From Podospora pseudoanserina (taxonomy: Eukaryota; Ascomycota; Sordariomycetes; Sordariales; Podosporaceae), in assembly GCF_035222485.1 (NCBI RefSeq), contig NC_085921.1, positions 4,836,001-4,900,000 on the forward strand: a stretch of 64,000 nucleotides of DNA, given 5' to 3'. The notes under the pieces are model-generated. The model had not been told where the DNA came from and made no database searches. It worked only from the letters and a program-made list of their open reading frames with translations. How positions within the stretch are numbered: the stretch's first letter is position 1; every line of letters begins with the position of its first letter. The translations under genes and the position numbers were made by a program. Of the stretch, positions 48,165 to 58,184 are shown piece by piece.

Positions 48165-49760
48165 ATGACCAAATCGGCAGAGGCACGATGGCATCTCAGC
48201 CACTGGGTGCTCCTTTTTTCTCTGCCCACACCATCGCTCTGCGGTTCCATGGCAGCTTGGTGGACTGACCTCGGGCCCTCGCTTGTTCTTCAGAATGCTT
48301 CAACCGGCCTCCTCACCTATTCCTTCTGTAACAGCAACGGCACTCCCATCTATCCACAAGATCCACCAATCGCTCTCAGGACCACTTACGCCCCCAAAAA
48401 GGGAACATCACTGGCGGCTACTGGCTGGTATGATAAAATCGGGTCGACGTGGGCCTCGGTATTCTACCAAAACAACAACGATGACATTGTCAACGCTGTC
48501 TACAAGTGTGACAACAGAACCGGATTGTACGACCAGCAAGAGAGCAATGTCATCTCGGACAGACGAGGGACCCCAAGCCCCCACACGGATTCAGGAATCT
48601 CCGTCACTTTACTGGGGGAGCAAGAGGGTTATAGGGTATTCTACTATGACAGATCGAAGGCGCTCCAGTCATTGCAATTCAAGTCAACGGACGGCTGGTC
48701 TTATGGAAGTCCGGTATCGGGCAACACAAATCGGTCAAGTATGGAGATCCATTCGCAATTTTCGGGTGTTCGTAACGTCACAGTCGTGACCCCGAGAGAC
48801 GCTCGAAACATGGAAACAGCCCGTCTCAACGTGGACAACACCTACTTCATCGGTAATTTTTTCCTTTGCCAAACTATACTGAGAGAAGTTCTAACAGGGC
48901 CCGTAGATACGTTTCCAACACCACTCAAAGGAGGATTCAACAATTCCAGCGCCTCTAACCGGACTTCATTTCCATACGATACCTCCGCAACCCCTTCATT
49001 TGAGCTTGAGGCGTGGGATGGCAACCCAAAAGCAATCGGCATTGCTATTGACACTGACACGACCCGTCACATTTTCTACATTGGAACCGATCGCGCGGTC
49101 CACTGGATTGCGGCGTTCGTCTCGGCCTCGGTTGAAGGTGGTTTTCGCGCTCAGGCGTCTCAGAACACCGACGTCTGGCCTTTGGCTGACGAACCAAATT
49201 CCGACTTCACCATTGCGAGTCACATCGAAAGCAGCAGCATTCGACTGTACTATGTCAGTGGAGGCCGTATAATCGAAACAAAGTATCGTGATGGAAATTG
49301 GGACCGAGCCGCCCGTGTGGAGAGTGCCAACACGACGATCATCGCTGATGAAGGTGCTGGTGCGGGTGATGCTGGTCTTACAACGGGAGCGAAGGCAGGT
49401 ATTGGTGTCGGGGTTAGTGTTGGTGTCCTTCTCATCGGCGCAGCAGCAGCAGCTTTTTGGATTCTTCGAAAGAAGAAGTCCACGCCCCCTGACGAGGAGG
49501 CCACAACAGCTGCCGACAACACAGCTGCTACGGTTCCGCCCATGTCTGAGACGGGAAGTCAAGGCGCCTCCTCTCCAACAGCTGGTGTCGCACGCACCAG
49601 TAGCGGACTCAGTGCAGACAAGTGGGACGCTGAAGTCAAGGACAAGCCGCTTACACCTCCACCGAGAGAACTTGAGAGTCCGAATCTTGCGTCTGAGCTG
49701 CCGCATACCAATGACAGGAATGAGCTTCCTACTAAGCATCATGTCACGGAGCTACCTTGA
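48165..49760 (+). CDS. Single-pass surface protein with lectin-like beta-propeller
   Basis: The start ATG 48165 gives MTKSAEARWHLSHWVLLFSL, a signal or signal-anchor. The ectodomain (about 35-380) has repeated W-x-(S/A)-x-x-x-Y-x-(N/D) type blades: GSTWASVFYQNNNDDIVNAV, EQEGYRVFYYDRSKALQSLQ, TRHIFYIGTDRAVHWIAAFV, SSSIRLYYVSGGRIIETKY. This resembles fungal fucose-specific lectin propellers. A transmembrane segment follows (GIGVGVSVGVLLIGAAAAAF then WILRKKKS), then a cytoplasmic tail of about 110 residues that ends NELPTKHHVTELP. A likely 45-nt intron at 48853-48897 (GTAATT...AACAG) is in frame and without stop, so the protein is 531 aa unspliced or 516 aa spliced. Sugar binding is inferred from the fold, not shown. 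Confidence 0.75.
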   Translation: MTKSAEARWHLSHWVLLFSLPTPSLCGSMAAWWTDLGPSLVLQNASTGLLTYSFCNSNGTPIYPQDPPIALRTTYAPKKGTSLAATGWYDKIGSTWASVFYQNNNDDIVNAVYKCDNRTGLYDQQESNVISDRRGTPSPHTDSGISVTLLGEQEGYRVFYYDRSKALQSLQFKSTDGWSYGSPVSGNTNRSSMEIHSQFSGVRNVTVVTPRDARNMETARLNVDNTYFIGNFFLCQTILREVLTGPVDTFPTPLKGGFNNSSASNRTSFPYDTSATPSFELEAWDGNPKAIGIAIDTDTTRHIFYIGTDRAVHWIAAFVSASVEGGFRAQASQNTDVWPLADEPNSDFTIASHIESSSIRLYYVSGGRIIETKYRDGNWDRAARVESANTTIIADEGAGAGDAGLTTGAKAGIGVGVSVGVLLIGAAAAAFWILRKKKSTPPDEEATTAADNTAATVPPMSETGSQGASSPTAGVARTSSGLSADKWDAEVKDKPLTPPPRELESPNLASELPHTNDRNELPTKHHVTELP

Positions 49761-51257
49761 TACCTGAGGGAACAAGCTCCAGGAGAAATATTGAAAGATA
49801 AAGATAGAGGTGGTATGGCATGGCGGCGCATGGAGTTCGTGGGGAGCGGATGTGATAAGTGGATATACATGGTGATATTCAATGAGCCTGGAACCTATCA
49901 TTCTTGCTCGCAGTACAAAGTTTTGATCTGCGGAAAGATGCTGCTGGCTTATTAATAGTTTCTTGATGCAATTATTTTCAATAGTTCTCCGAGTAGTAAT
50001 TCAGATGCATTGGATGAACCTGACTCGGCAAGGGTTTCCCAATGTCCAACGGAGAAACAGAGAGTAAAAAGGGAATGAGACATGTTTCCTCTGTGCGCTA
50101 CTGTACCCTCGTTCGAACCGTCAACTCATTCTGTTCCACTGCCTTCGTGGATTCTGGGAAGACACAGGGAGTGGCTGTGTGGGAAAGGAAGGTCCGCCGA
50201 TCGTGAATGAGGCGACCGTCTCACTGCAGCTTGCTCATGCCCGACTTTGTGGGCTGGCCAATGGTAAGGGAACGCGACACACCCTTATCGAATACTCGAG
50301 ATTTTGTGAAGCAGGACCCTCGGCAAAGAGGAAAGATTGACTTTACCGGACCGAATGGAGTCTTGATGGGGTGAGGGAGCTGAATGACGTGGACATGTTT
50401 GGTGCTTCATGTCAAAATTCTGCCGACTTCTCCTTGCACGCAGCAGCCATGGGATTTTGTTTCGCTGGGTAGATACGGTAGAGAGGTTTTTCCTTTAGAA
50501 ACAGAAGTCTTTGACTCTGTCGCACAGCATAGAATGGGCTCGAGGAGTGGTAACTATCGTCGAGGGCTAGATTCATGTTGTGTTTTGCGGTTTTAGACAT
50601 GTCGTACCACTCCACAGAGTCCGGACTTTTGTTGGTCGCCTCTGGCTCTGAGTAGAGCGGGGGATACTATGGTGATATTCTTTGCCAAAAAAAATCATCA
50701 GTCTAATGGGAAACGCGCTGAATCCTCACATTTAGTCTTGTTTGTGGACCGTTTCCCCTGGTCATGGTGAAAAGGGGTAAATAGGGGTAATCTTGGCATC
50801 TCCACCTAGCAAGCCCCTTAGCTGAAACTGAAGTAAACAATCTGAACACCATCTCCAGTTCTCCGCAACTCCTCGGGAACCAGATATATAGTAGACCACT
50901 AGAAAAGGTCAATTTGTGGATGCAGGTACCCAAGCCACGATGTTCAAAGTTGTATGGACGATTGATCCAGGTGACTACCGGCTATATGCTCCGGGCTGAA
51001 TGACAAGACATTTTGGACGTCACCCATTGGATGAACCAACCTGCTCAGGGCGGCTAGAATCTATATAACCTCCCCACCTCAATCTTCCATAGAGATTCCC
51101 CGCAGATCCATGCCGGTATATCGTGGTTGACGTTGGCCATGACTGTGAGGATGAATCAAGCTTGAAGTAGCTATATTTAGTTAACCAGAGAGAAAAACAT
51201 GTTTGCTCACTTCTCATTCTCTATCCTCGCATGTGAAAGCCCAAAGAAAGTATCACA
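49761..51257. other. Intergenic region upstream of the DUF8021 gene
   Basis: About 1.5 kb without a recognised gene. The TATA word of the DUF8021 gene is at 51062. A 70-codon frame at 50384-50596 is unremarkable. Confidence 0.45.
51062..51068 (+). promoter_or_regulatory. TATA box of the DUF8021 gene
   Basis: TATATAA followed by CCTCCCC lies 196 bp before the start codon. It shares the 11-mer TATATAACCTC with the But2-like gene promoter. Confidence 0.55.
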
Positions 51258-52085
51258 ATGCTCACCCTTCTGATCGCCTCCCTCATCCTCGGGGCCACCA
51301 CCGCCCTCTCCCTCCCCCGACAGGCCGACCCCATCGAAGAAGAAGGCTGCACCCGCGCCCTCCTCACCCGCTACACAGAATCCTACCTCTCTGCCCAAAC
51401 CATCGGCGACCCCTCCATCCTCTCCCCCTCCCCAGAAATCTCCTACACCGAAGACTTCCGCGCCATCTCCATCCGCGACTCGGTGCTCAACACCCCCTTC
51501 CGCATCGCCCATAACCGCTCCCTGCTCGACACGACCCAATGCGCGACCTACACCGAGATCATCGTCACCGACCCTGCCAATCCCCGTGTGATTGGCACAC
51601 AGATCAGACTTGACGCCACGGGGGAGAACATCGTCAAGATCGAGACGTTGGTCACAAAGGAGGGCGACTGGGCGTTTAACGCGTCGCTGACCTATCAATA
51701 CGTGGCGAGGGAGACGGAGAATAACTGGTGGTTTACCATTCCTGAAGCGGACCGCGACACTAGGGAAACGATCCAGGCTGCGGCGGATGCGTATTTGGAT
51801 TTGTTCAATGACCCTACTGTTGTTGTGCCTTGGGGTACGCCGTGCAACAGGTTGGAGGGAAGCTGGTACACGGGCAATGGGAGCGCCACGGACAGCTGCA
51901 ATGTGGGGGTTCCGTCTGGGGTGCCGATCACGCAGAGGAGGTATGTGATTGATGAGACAGTCGGGACAGTGGACGCGTTTGTGCTGTTTGGGACGAGGCC
52001 GGATAGCCATGAGTTTCGGGTTGAGAAGGGGAAGTTGAGGCTGGTGCATACTTTGACTGTGATGAGGAATGGGACTTTTGTCTGA
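51258..52085 (+). CDS. Secreted DUF8021-like protein
   Basis: A single exon encodes 275 aa. MLTLLIASLILGATTALS is a signal peptide. The mature protein has two similar halves. Each holds a helix with Y-x-x-(S/A)-x-(L)-D or ADAYLDLFND, and an extended region about metabolite-like entry (NTPFRIAHNRSLLDTTQCAT; TPCNRLEGSWYTGNGSATDSC). The order helix, RxLGxG-like loop, then YVIDETVGTVDAF and FRVEKGKLRLVHTLTVM fits the DUF8021 family, whose members adopt a SnoaL/NTF2-like fold. Several N-glycosylation sequons (NRS, NAS, NGS, NGT) support secretion. A 330-codon minus-strand frame at 51207-52199 is the antisense shadow of this GC-rich gene. The function is unknown. Confidence 0.8.
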   Translation: MLTLLIASLILGATTALSLPRQADPIEEEGCTRALLTRYTESYLSAQTIGDPSILSPSPEISYTEDFRAISIRDSVLNTPFRIAHNRSLLDTTQCATYTEIIVTDPANPRVIGTQIRLDATGENIVKIETLVTKEGDWAFNASLTYQYVARETENNWWFTIPEADRDTRETIQAAADAYLDLFNDPTVVVPWGTPCNRLEGSWYTGNGSATDSCNVGVPSGVPITQRRYVIDETVGTVDAFVLFGTRPDSHEFRVEKGKLRLVHTLTVMRNGTFV

Positions 52086-52398
52086 AAAGGGGTGACTACC
52101 TGTAACATTGGTGATGGAATGGCATTCAGAGGCACAAAGTTCAACCGGCAAGTCTGACAGAACATAAATGGCGTGAGAAAATCGGCAAGTCCGCTTCACA
52201 AATTCTATCTCCTATCACGCTGAGCACCACTCAGTAGCAACGAAATCTTCGTATCCATTGATTCTATCCCTATTGGCGAGTGTCCGATTACCTCCCCTGG
52301 GGCTCAAAGCATTCCCGAGTACTACCTTGCCTCATAGCTGACTAGGACCAACGTGGTCAACCTCTTGAGTGAGTGAAGCAAAGTCTGAAGTACCTTAC
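52086..52398. other. Convergent 3' intergenic gap
   Basis: This lies between the DUF8021 stop and the F-box pseudogene. Nothing is seen in it. Confidence 0.4.
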
Positions 52399-53537
52399 CT
52401 ACTCGAACCGCTCATGGGGAAACACCTCGCGGTTGAAAGTGAAATCGTAGTCAATACCACGCTCGTCCATCGCCCCCTTCAACTCATGAAGGGTTTCCTC
52501 GGTCCACGGTGTTCCAAAGCGCGTAACATTGAACTCTTTGTTTAGCGACAGGTTGAAAGAGACCATGTTGGGTACAAATTTGTCGAGTAGTGGCATTACG
52601 TCTTCGAGCCCGAAGTGGAACCTGCAGGTGAGTTCGTTACTTCGACCGCCATATGAAATGCTTCAGGTTGGGGCAGGCCTTAATTATGGGCCGCAAGCTG
52701 CGATTCTTCAGATATGCTTTGGAAAGTGTAAGGCGAGCGAGCTTCTTTACTTTGATTCCCTCCAGCGATTTGGACCCCGAGGTTGCCTCAGACCAATGTT
52801 CGCGGAGACCCTCAACTGTGCATTTCTCGAGATTTTACCCCTTTCGGAAAGATGGAAACCAAAAGGCAGGGCGAAAGGTTGGGGGAATCCCCCTTGCCGA
52901 CAAGCAGGATCTTGGTGAGGCGTTGCATAGATTATGGGGCGTTCAGACTGAGCAGTGATTCGTCGCGGTCACAGTAAGATGCCTTGATAGCCATCACCTT
53001 TGGACAGAGGGAAGCCAGTATCTCAAGCCTTGTGTTGTTGCTAAAAGGCCGTACTGAATACCTCAGACGAGAGCCTCTGGGCTTCATGTACACCATCCAG
53101 TAATAGTAATCGAACTCCAGGTCCCATAGTGTAGTTAGGTCAAGCTTGTGCAGCTACTTCCCTATGAAGCTTTGCGAAAAGAAGTGGTTCGGGTAGTATT
53201 GGGCAAGCTCAATTGGTACCATTTTGGAGGGTCCCGGGACACATCCTGGAAATGGAACCATCACACCATTGCCCTGCTTCTCGATAAGGTAAATTTGTTT
53301 CACAGCGTCAGCAAGATTGGGACGAAGAAGTAGCGTGCGGGCGAAAAGCCACCGCTTCTGGGTGGTGGGTCGGTGGTAAAGGTGAGGTGTTGCCACTTGG
53401 CTTAGGGCTCTGGAGGTCGACGCCAGAGCTAGCAGAGTAGAAAAGTCTGCGAGGTCATTCTTCAGTACACAGTAAGGACAGAAGTGTCCGACTATGAGCT
53501 TGCGGAGCTCGAAAGGAAGTTCCACGACGAGAGTCAT
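52399..53537 (-). pseudogene. Decayed F-box-type protein gene
   Basis: The 5' part is open from ATG 53537 and looks like a fungal F-box protein: LPFELRKLIVGHFCPYCV, then FSTLLALASTSRALSQVATP and HLYHRPTT (the typical F-box followed by an L-Y-H/R block). The frame ends at a TAG at 53154-53156. Homologous-looking sequence continues beyond it in the same frame (LHKLDLTTLWDLEFDYYYW, ASLCPKVMAIKASYC), then in shifted frames (LARLTLSKAYLKNRSLRPII, ACPNLKHFIW, and finally FHFGLEDVMPLLDKF up to FNREVFPHERFE at the 3' end). I count at least two in-frame stops and at least one frame change, which short introns do not explain. F-box proteins recruit substrates to SCF ubiquitin ligases; this copy is unlikely to make a full product. 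The first TAG sits where a CAG would suit, a C-to-T change. Confidence 0.75.
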
Positions 53538-54501
53538 GACTCAGTCACTTTGCTGCAAGCTAGTAGAGCTTTCAGGTCAGGGTCAGCAATTAAGGCATTC
53601 ATCGACCTCGGATATTGAGAGTCTGTCCTAACTTACGCGTAGCCGAGATGTGGGTGCCGAAGTTGGTTTCTGAAGAAAGGAGACAAGGGCGGTACAAGTC
53701 CTGGGAAAGACTTTAAGCCGCGGGCGGCCAACGTGATGGTTGATCTGTCGTAAGGAATGGTGAGAGTGAAGACATTGAAAGGAGGAGGGTTTTAAGCCCA
53801 TGATCCCAACGCACAGACCATGATATGGTCCCATCTATCAAGAGATCATCTGAAAATTAGGTATTTCTAAGGAGATAACATGATGGAAAACAAAGTCTGC
53901 AAAGATGAGCCAACAGCAGGTATGTGGCTACCTCGTATTCTCGACAATAACCTGGATGGACGGTTGGGATTACCACCAAGTGCCAAGCGAAGAATAGACG
54001 ACATCTGAAGCACCAAGATACCGGTAGTAACCCTACTTTTGTCAACATAAGATGCTCTGAATCATTGCACCAAAGAGCAGCATCGAAAAGACAGAAGATG
54101 ATAAGCCGCAGACATAGCTTCGGACTTCCTCTCGTGGTAGCTATATGAGTAGGGATAAGGAGCCCAGGTAACTAGGCTAGACAAGTTTCACGATACTAGG
54201 TCAATAAAAGTGCCAAGAAATTACTGCGGTCTTTCACGGCGTTCTCAAATGCTGACGTGGCGATCCAGTACTTACACTGCACAACATTTCTCAAAGCGGA
54301 CAGACAGCGGAATGCCAGGGTCTCATGGTCCCCACTTCAATATCTGTGGTTTTTGAACAATGGCTCTGTTTTCGGAAGGCAGAAACCCATGTCCTTTGTG
54401 TGTTGTAATAGCCAAGCACGCATTCCAGGCTGTGTGCTTTGCTTTCCCTTTTATATTACACCCAGCAACACCAAGGATCGCAACCTCACAACGCTTGAAC
54501 G
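53538..54501. other. Intergenic region between two pseudogenes
   Basis: No gene is seen. TTATATTACA at about 54451 could be the former TATA region of the hydrolase. The region is slightly AT-richer than the gene-bearing flanks. Confidence 0.4.
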
Positions 54502-55866
54502 ATGAACGCTAAAAAAATGAATATTGGTGTGAGTCTTTTGCTGAGTCCCACATTATGGTTCTTTAGTCTGAGCACTGTGACTCCAGGGGTGATGGCTGGG
54601 TCGATTTCGAACCCGTGGAAGGGACAGCCAGCAAGGCCAGCGACCTGTCACCTAGAGGCTGAGACTCTAGTGACTGCACAACGGCTAGACTCTGCCGTTG
54701 CATTGTCATTTCCCCTGTTTGACACATCCCCTATCTTACCCGGATTCGATGCCACAACACAAGGAGCAAGCAACGATGCTGTTCTACGCCGCATCGTCAC
54801 GACGATGACAACCATTTCCAGAGACAGGCGAGACTGTGGCGGTGACAGGACTACTGGCAGTTCCGGTGTCAGCCTACAATACCATTCCTGTAGTGTCGTG
54901 GCAGCATGGAACCATCCTCTCTTTCGACCAGGTGCCTTCCCATATGGTGAAGCTCTCCGATACAAACTACAACGTGACCGACGATGCCGACTCCCTGGAA
55001 ACTTTGTTTAATATCCAGCGATTTGCAGCGAACGGGTTTGCCGCATTGCGGCGGATTACATCGGCAAGGGCCCACTTCAGGAAGGGCGTGGCGAGGCCTA
55101 TGTCGTCAAGGGCGCAACTACGCAAACGGGTGTGGATATTCTCAACGCTCGGCTCGCCGCGCTGGAGGATCTTGGTTTGACACCGGCGAAACTGGTCCCA
55201 CATGGTTGGTCCCAGGGTGCCCTCAACACGCTATGGTTGCATCAAGCTCTCCGCTTCGATGGAATCGATATTGAAGCGACGGTTGTTGCCAGTCCCTTCA
55301 GTGATCTTGATTAAGTATGGCGGTATTGGTCTGGGAAGGTCATTTTCCCACTGCCGGAGGGTTTCGAGAGCTACCCTCCCCTGGCTGCCTGGATTGCGCC
55401 TTGCATGATTGTGGCTCTTGGTAGCTACGAGCTGTACTACAATCTCTCAGGCCTGGAGACGGCGGTGCGGCCTCAATATCGGGAACTAGCAGAAAGCAAT
55501 TGGCAAGAATATAACATCAGCGCCATTGATCCCTCAAACTCTCCCAACAGTACCAACCTATTGGCGGATAGCTTCTGGAAAGGCTACACGAACGATCACA
55601 TCAGTGCGCTGCAACGGCAACTGATCAGAAATGCAGCCATAGACTGGGAATACGATAGCCCCATTCGTTTCTACTATGGTCTTGCCGACGAAGTTGTCCA
55701 TCCGGCGATGGTGACGCGAACAGTTGCTGCTGGGGGCAGGTATGCCCCTCCAATCCAGGTCGCCAGGGCTAGCCACCGGGCGACATTTCTTGCCGGGCTG
55801 TATGGCAGCGGAGCATCGCTTGATGGCTTCGATAACGTGTTGTCTTGGTTTCAGAGCAAAGCTTAG
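54502..55866 (+). pseudogene. Decayed secreted alpha/beta hydrolase (secretory lipase-like)
   Basis: The N-terminus (MNIGVSLLLSPTLWFFSLST) is signal-like, and the remainder reads as a LIP-type alpha/beta hydrolase split between two frames. ETGETVAVTGLLAVPVSAYN, IPVVSWQHGTILSFDQVP and SLETLFNIQRFAANGFA lie in one frame. ADYIGKGPLQEGRGEAYVVK and the nucleophile elbow PHGWSQGALNTLWLHQ lie in another, followed by ASPFSDLD and a TAA at 55312-55314. Beyond the stop the same frame continues as VIFPLPEGFESYPPLAAW, then SPIRFYYGLADEVVHPAMV (acid Asp) and RASHRATFLAGL (catalytic His). This implies two frame changes and one nonsense change; TAA could derive from CAA. No canonical introns fit. The catalytic Ser, Asp and His are all still present, so decay looks recent. 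A sequencing error is possible but would have to occur three times. Confidence 0.8.
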
Positions 55867-56683
55867 TTAGGCACTCGCTGAGCTTGATAGGAGGATAGGT
55901 ATTGAATGATAAGCTGCCCGATAATTGTAAAATACCTGCCATGAAAGTCATCCAAAGTAGGTGGCCATTCCCAAAATGTCCTTACTTCAACTCAGGTCAA
56001 AGATGAAGGGTCTCACGTGGTATCGCGCCTATTTTGGTGTGTTCAAAATCTCCGCGGTCGCGAAACATGGGTCGGTCATGTTTCCATCCACAAATGCACA
56101 TGCCCTCTGCTGTCCTTTTCTTCGGTATTTCTCTTCCAGGTTTGCACCAAACTCCACTGTGGGGTTTCAGTGGTCGACATTGGCCATGTCATCGCTTCGA
56201 CCACCTTTTTGGAGCTTCTGACGAGGTACATGACATCGGAGACATTATGCTTCACCATGTGTCGCACGCTTATCGATTTCGCACGGCTGCATCGGCACCT
56301 GGAAAGTGGGCGCCCGTTTTTAAACTTGACAGGGACGACTGTGGTGTCGTGCAAGGCACCTGCCGACTAGCCGTAGCGTTCCAACAGGTCCGGGGACGGC
56401 CCGGGGACGGCCCGGGGATAGCAGCACACTGACGTCAATGCCACAATGAGCTGAAGGAGAGCAAGTAGAGCTCCGTGATATATCATTGTGTTTGTGGCCA
56501 GTCTTGCACTTCCTGCAGATATTGTCGACATTATCTTTTGGGGAAGCTGCCGGTCACCCTACCTTTCGCAGTGCCCTCCTCAATACACCAGCATTCGACC
56601 AACACCATCGGTTAGCTGGGACACTATTGACTGAAAAAAAGTTCCCATCACTCGCCATCACTCCAAGTTCTGCGATAATAAAC
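55867..56683. other. Intergenic region upstream of the PAP2 gene
   Basis: Overlapping frames in three phases at 55961-56432 might be a further degraded gene, but I recognise no family. An 11-bp GC-rich unit (CCGGGGACGGC) is repeated about three times at 56390-56420. The PAP2 gene's promoter should lie in the last 250 bases. Confidence 0.4.
56390..56420. repeat. Short GC-rich tandem repeat (11-bp unit)
   Basis: Two perfect copies and one partial copy of CCGGGGACGGC are joined head to tail. No function is apparent. Confidence 0.6.
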
Positions 56684-57860
56684 ATGGGCAACTTCCTCAA
56701 TCGCAAGCCGGTCCCGGCCTCGGATGCGAACCATCACACCCATAGCGACTTGCACTCGGCGTCTTCTCGACCGAGTGTCGGTCAGTGGTTCAAGGCGACA
56801 TGGCTGGATATCTTGACCATGGCTGCCCTTGGCGCCGTTGGTCTGGGTGTAAGGATTCTTCTCTGGGCTCCTGCTGAGCTCCTGACGTTTGGGTCTAGTT
56901 ACTGACAGAGGACTCACTCAGGTTTATCACGCGAAACCAGCCCCGACCCGTTCGTTCCCCGTCACGTTTGCCGACGGCGAGATCGTCTACCCCGAGTTCG
57001 GCTACCCTCTTCGCAAGGAGATCATTCCGATCTGGCTCGCTGCGTTTCTGGCTTCTGTCATTCCCATTGTCATCATGCTGGTCATGCAGATCCGAATCCG
57101 ATCGTTTTGGGACTTCAACAACGCAGTCATTGGCTTGCTGTACAGCCTAATCACCGCCGCCGTGTTCCAAGTTTTCATCAAGTGGCTCATCGGTGGCCTT
57201 CGCCCTCACTTCCTTGCCGTTTGCCAACCGGATTTGTCTCTGGCTTCTAATGCGGCCGGTGTCCAGGGAGCTGGGTACAATGGACGGGGATACACAGGCA
57301 TCTACTATACCAAGCAAATCTGCACCGGCGATGAAGATGAGATCAACGACTCGCTGGAAAGTATGCCCAGCGGGCACACCACTGCCGCCTTTGCAGGCCT
57401 GATCTTCCTCAGTCTCTACCTGAACGGCAAGCTGAAAGTATTCTCGGATTATCACCCTGCCATGTGGAAGCTGGTCGTTCTGTACGCACCTGTCCTCGGG
57501 GCCTGCTTGATCGGAGGCGCGCTTACTATCGACGAGTACCACAACTGGTACGACGTTTTCGCCGGCGCTGTTATTGGAACTGTTTTTGCTTTCAGCGCTT
57601 ACCGGATGACGTATGCCTCGATTTGGGACTGGAGGTGGAACCACGTCCCGTTGAACCGCACAACGTCTTTTACCTTTGGACATGGCGGCCAGCAATACTT
57701 GGACGTGGGAACGTTTACGAGACGGGGCGCTTGGGGAGAGAAGCACGGCCTGACTGGTCATCATGATGGGACGGCTGCTCACCACCATGCGGCTCCTATC
57801 GGGGCGACTACCGGAACGAATATTCCTCAGAACGGTGTCCATGGCGACAATATGGTATAG
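56684..57860 (+). CDS. PAP2 lipid phosphatase (Dpp1/Lpp1-like, diacylglycerol pyrophosphate phosphatase)
   Basis: Two exons (56684-56848 and 56922-57860) encode 367 aa. The intron is GTAAGG...CTCAG. The protein has about six membrane helices: LDILTMAALGAVGLG, IIPIWLAAFLASVIPIVIML, AVIGLLYSLITAAVFQVF, FAGLIFLSLYL, LVVLYAPVLGACLIGGAL and FAGAVIGTVFAFSAYRM. The three PAP2 phosphatase motifs are intact: KWLIGGLRP (K-x6-RP), MPSGHTTAAFAG (PSGH), and DEYHNWYDVFAG (the H-x3-D motif). Family knowledge: Dpp1-type enzymes remove phosphate from diacylglycerol pyrophosphate, phosphatidate and lysophosphatidate at vacuolar or Golgi membranes. The cytoplasmic C-terminus is His-rich (HHDGTAAHHHAAP). It lies 324 bp upstream of the SDR gene on the same strand. 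Confidence 0.93.
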
Positions 57861-58184
57861 TGAGCAATGATAGGTATGGAATTGTGTTTCAGGGTAATGC
57901 GGAGCGGGAAACAAAGCCGGGTGGGTGAGGTAGTGTAACCCCAAAGCAGGATGGAATTGGAATGGAAGCTTGCGGTCGAGGGTGGAGACCATGGGAATTA
58001 TTGCCGAGAGGCACAACCCCTCCTTTCATGTCACGATGAGTTGCTTTCTCATTGACTGATCTTTGATTTGAGATCATTCGATACCACAAAAAATTGCAAT
58101 TTTCTCTCTTACCCAAGAAACCAAAATATCCTTATTGAAAGTCATTAATCAACCACGTAGAACAATCACCACTTTAACCTCACT
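57861..58184. other. Intergenic gap between PAP2 and SDR genes
   Basis: 324 bp between two same-strand genes, AT-rich near 58085-58160. It must hold both the PAP2 3' end and the SDR promoter. No gene is seen. Confidence 0.5.

Noticed and set aside
51207-52199. 330-codon open frame on the minus strand
   Set aside because: It is exactly antisense to the DUF8021-like gene, is His/Arg/Pro-rich in its first half and Gly/Glu-rich later, and shows no domain. This is a shadow of a GC-rich gene.
55961-56432. Three overlapping plus-strand frames upstream of PAP2
   Set aside because: They may be a degraded gene, but I could not tie any frame to a family.
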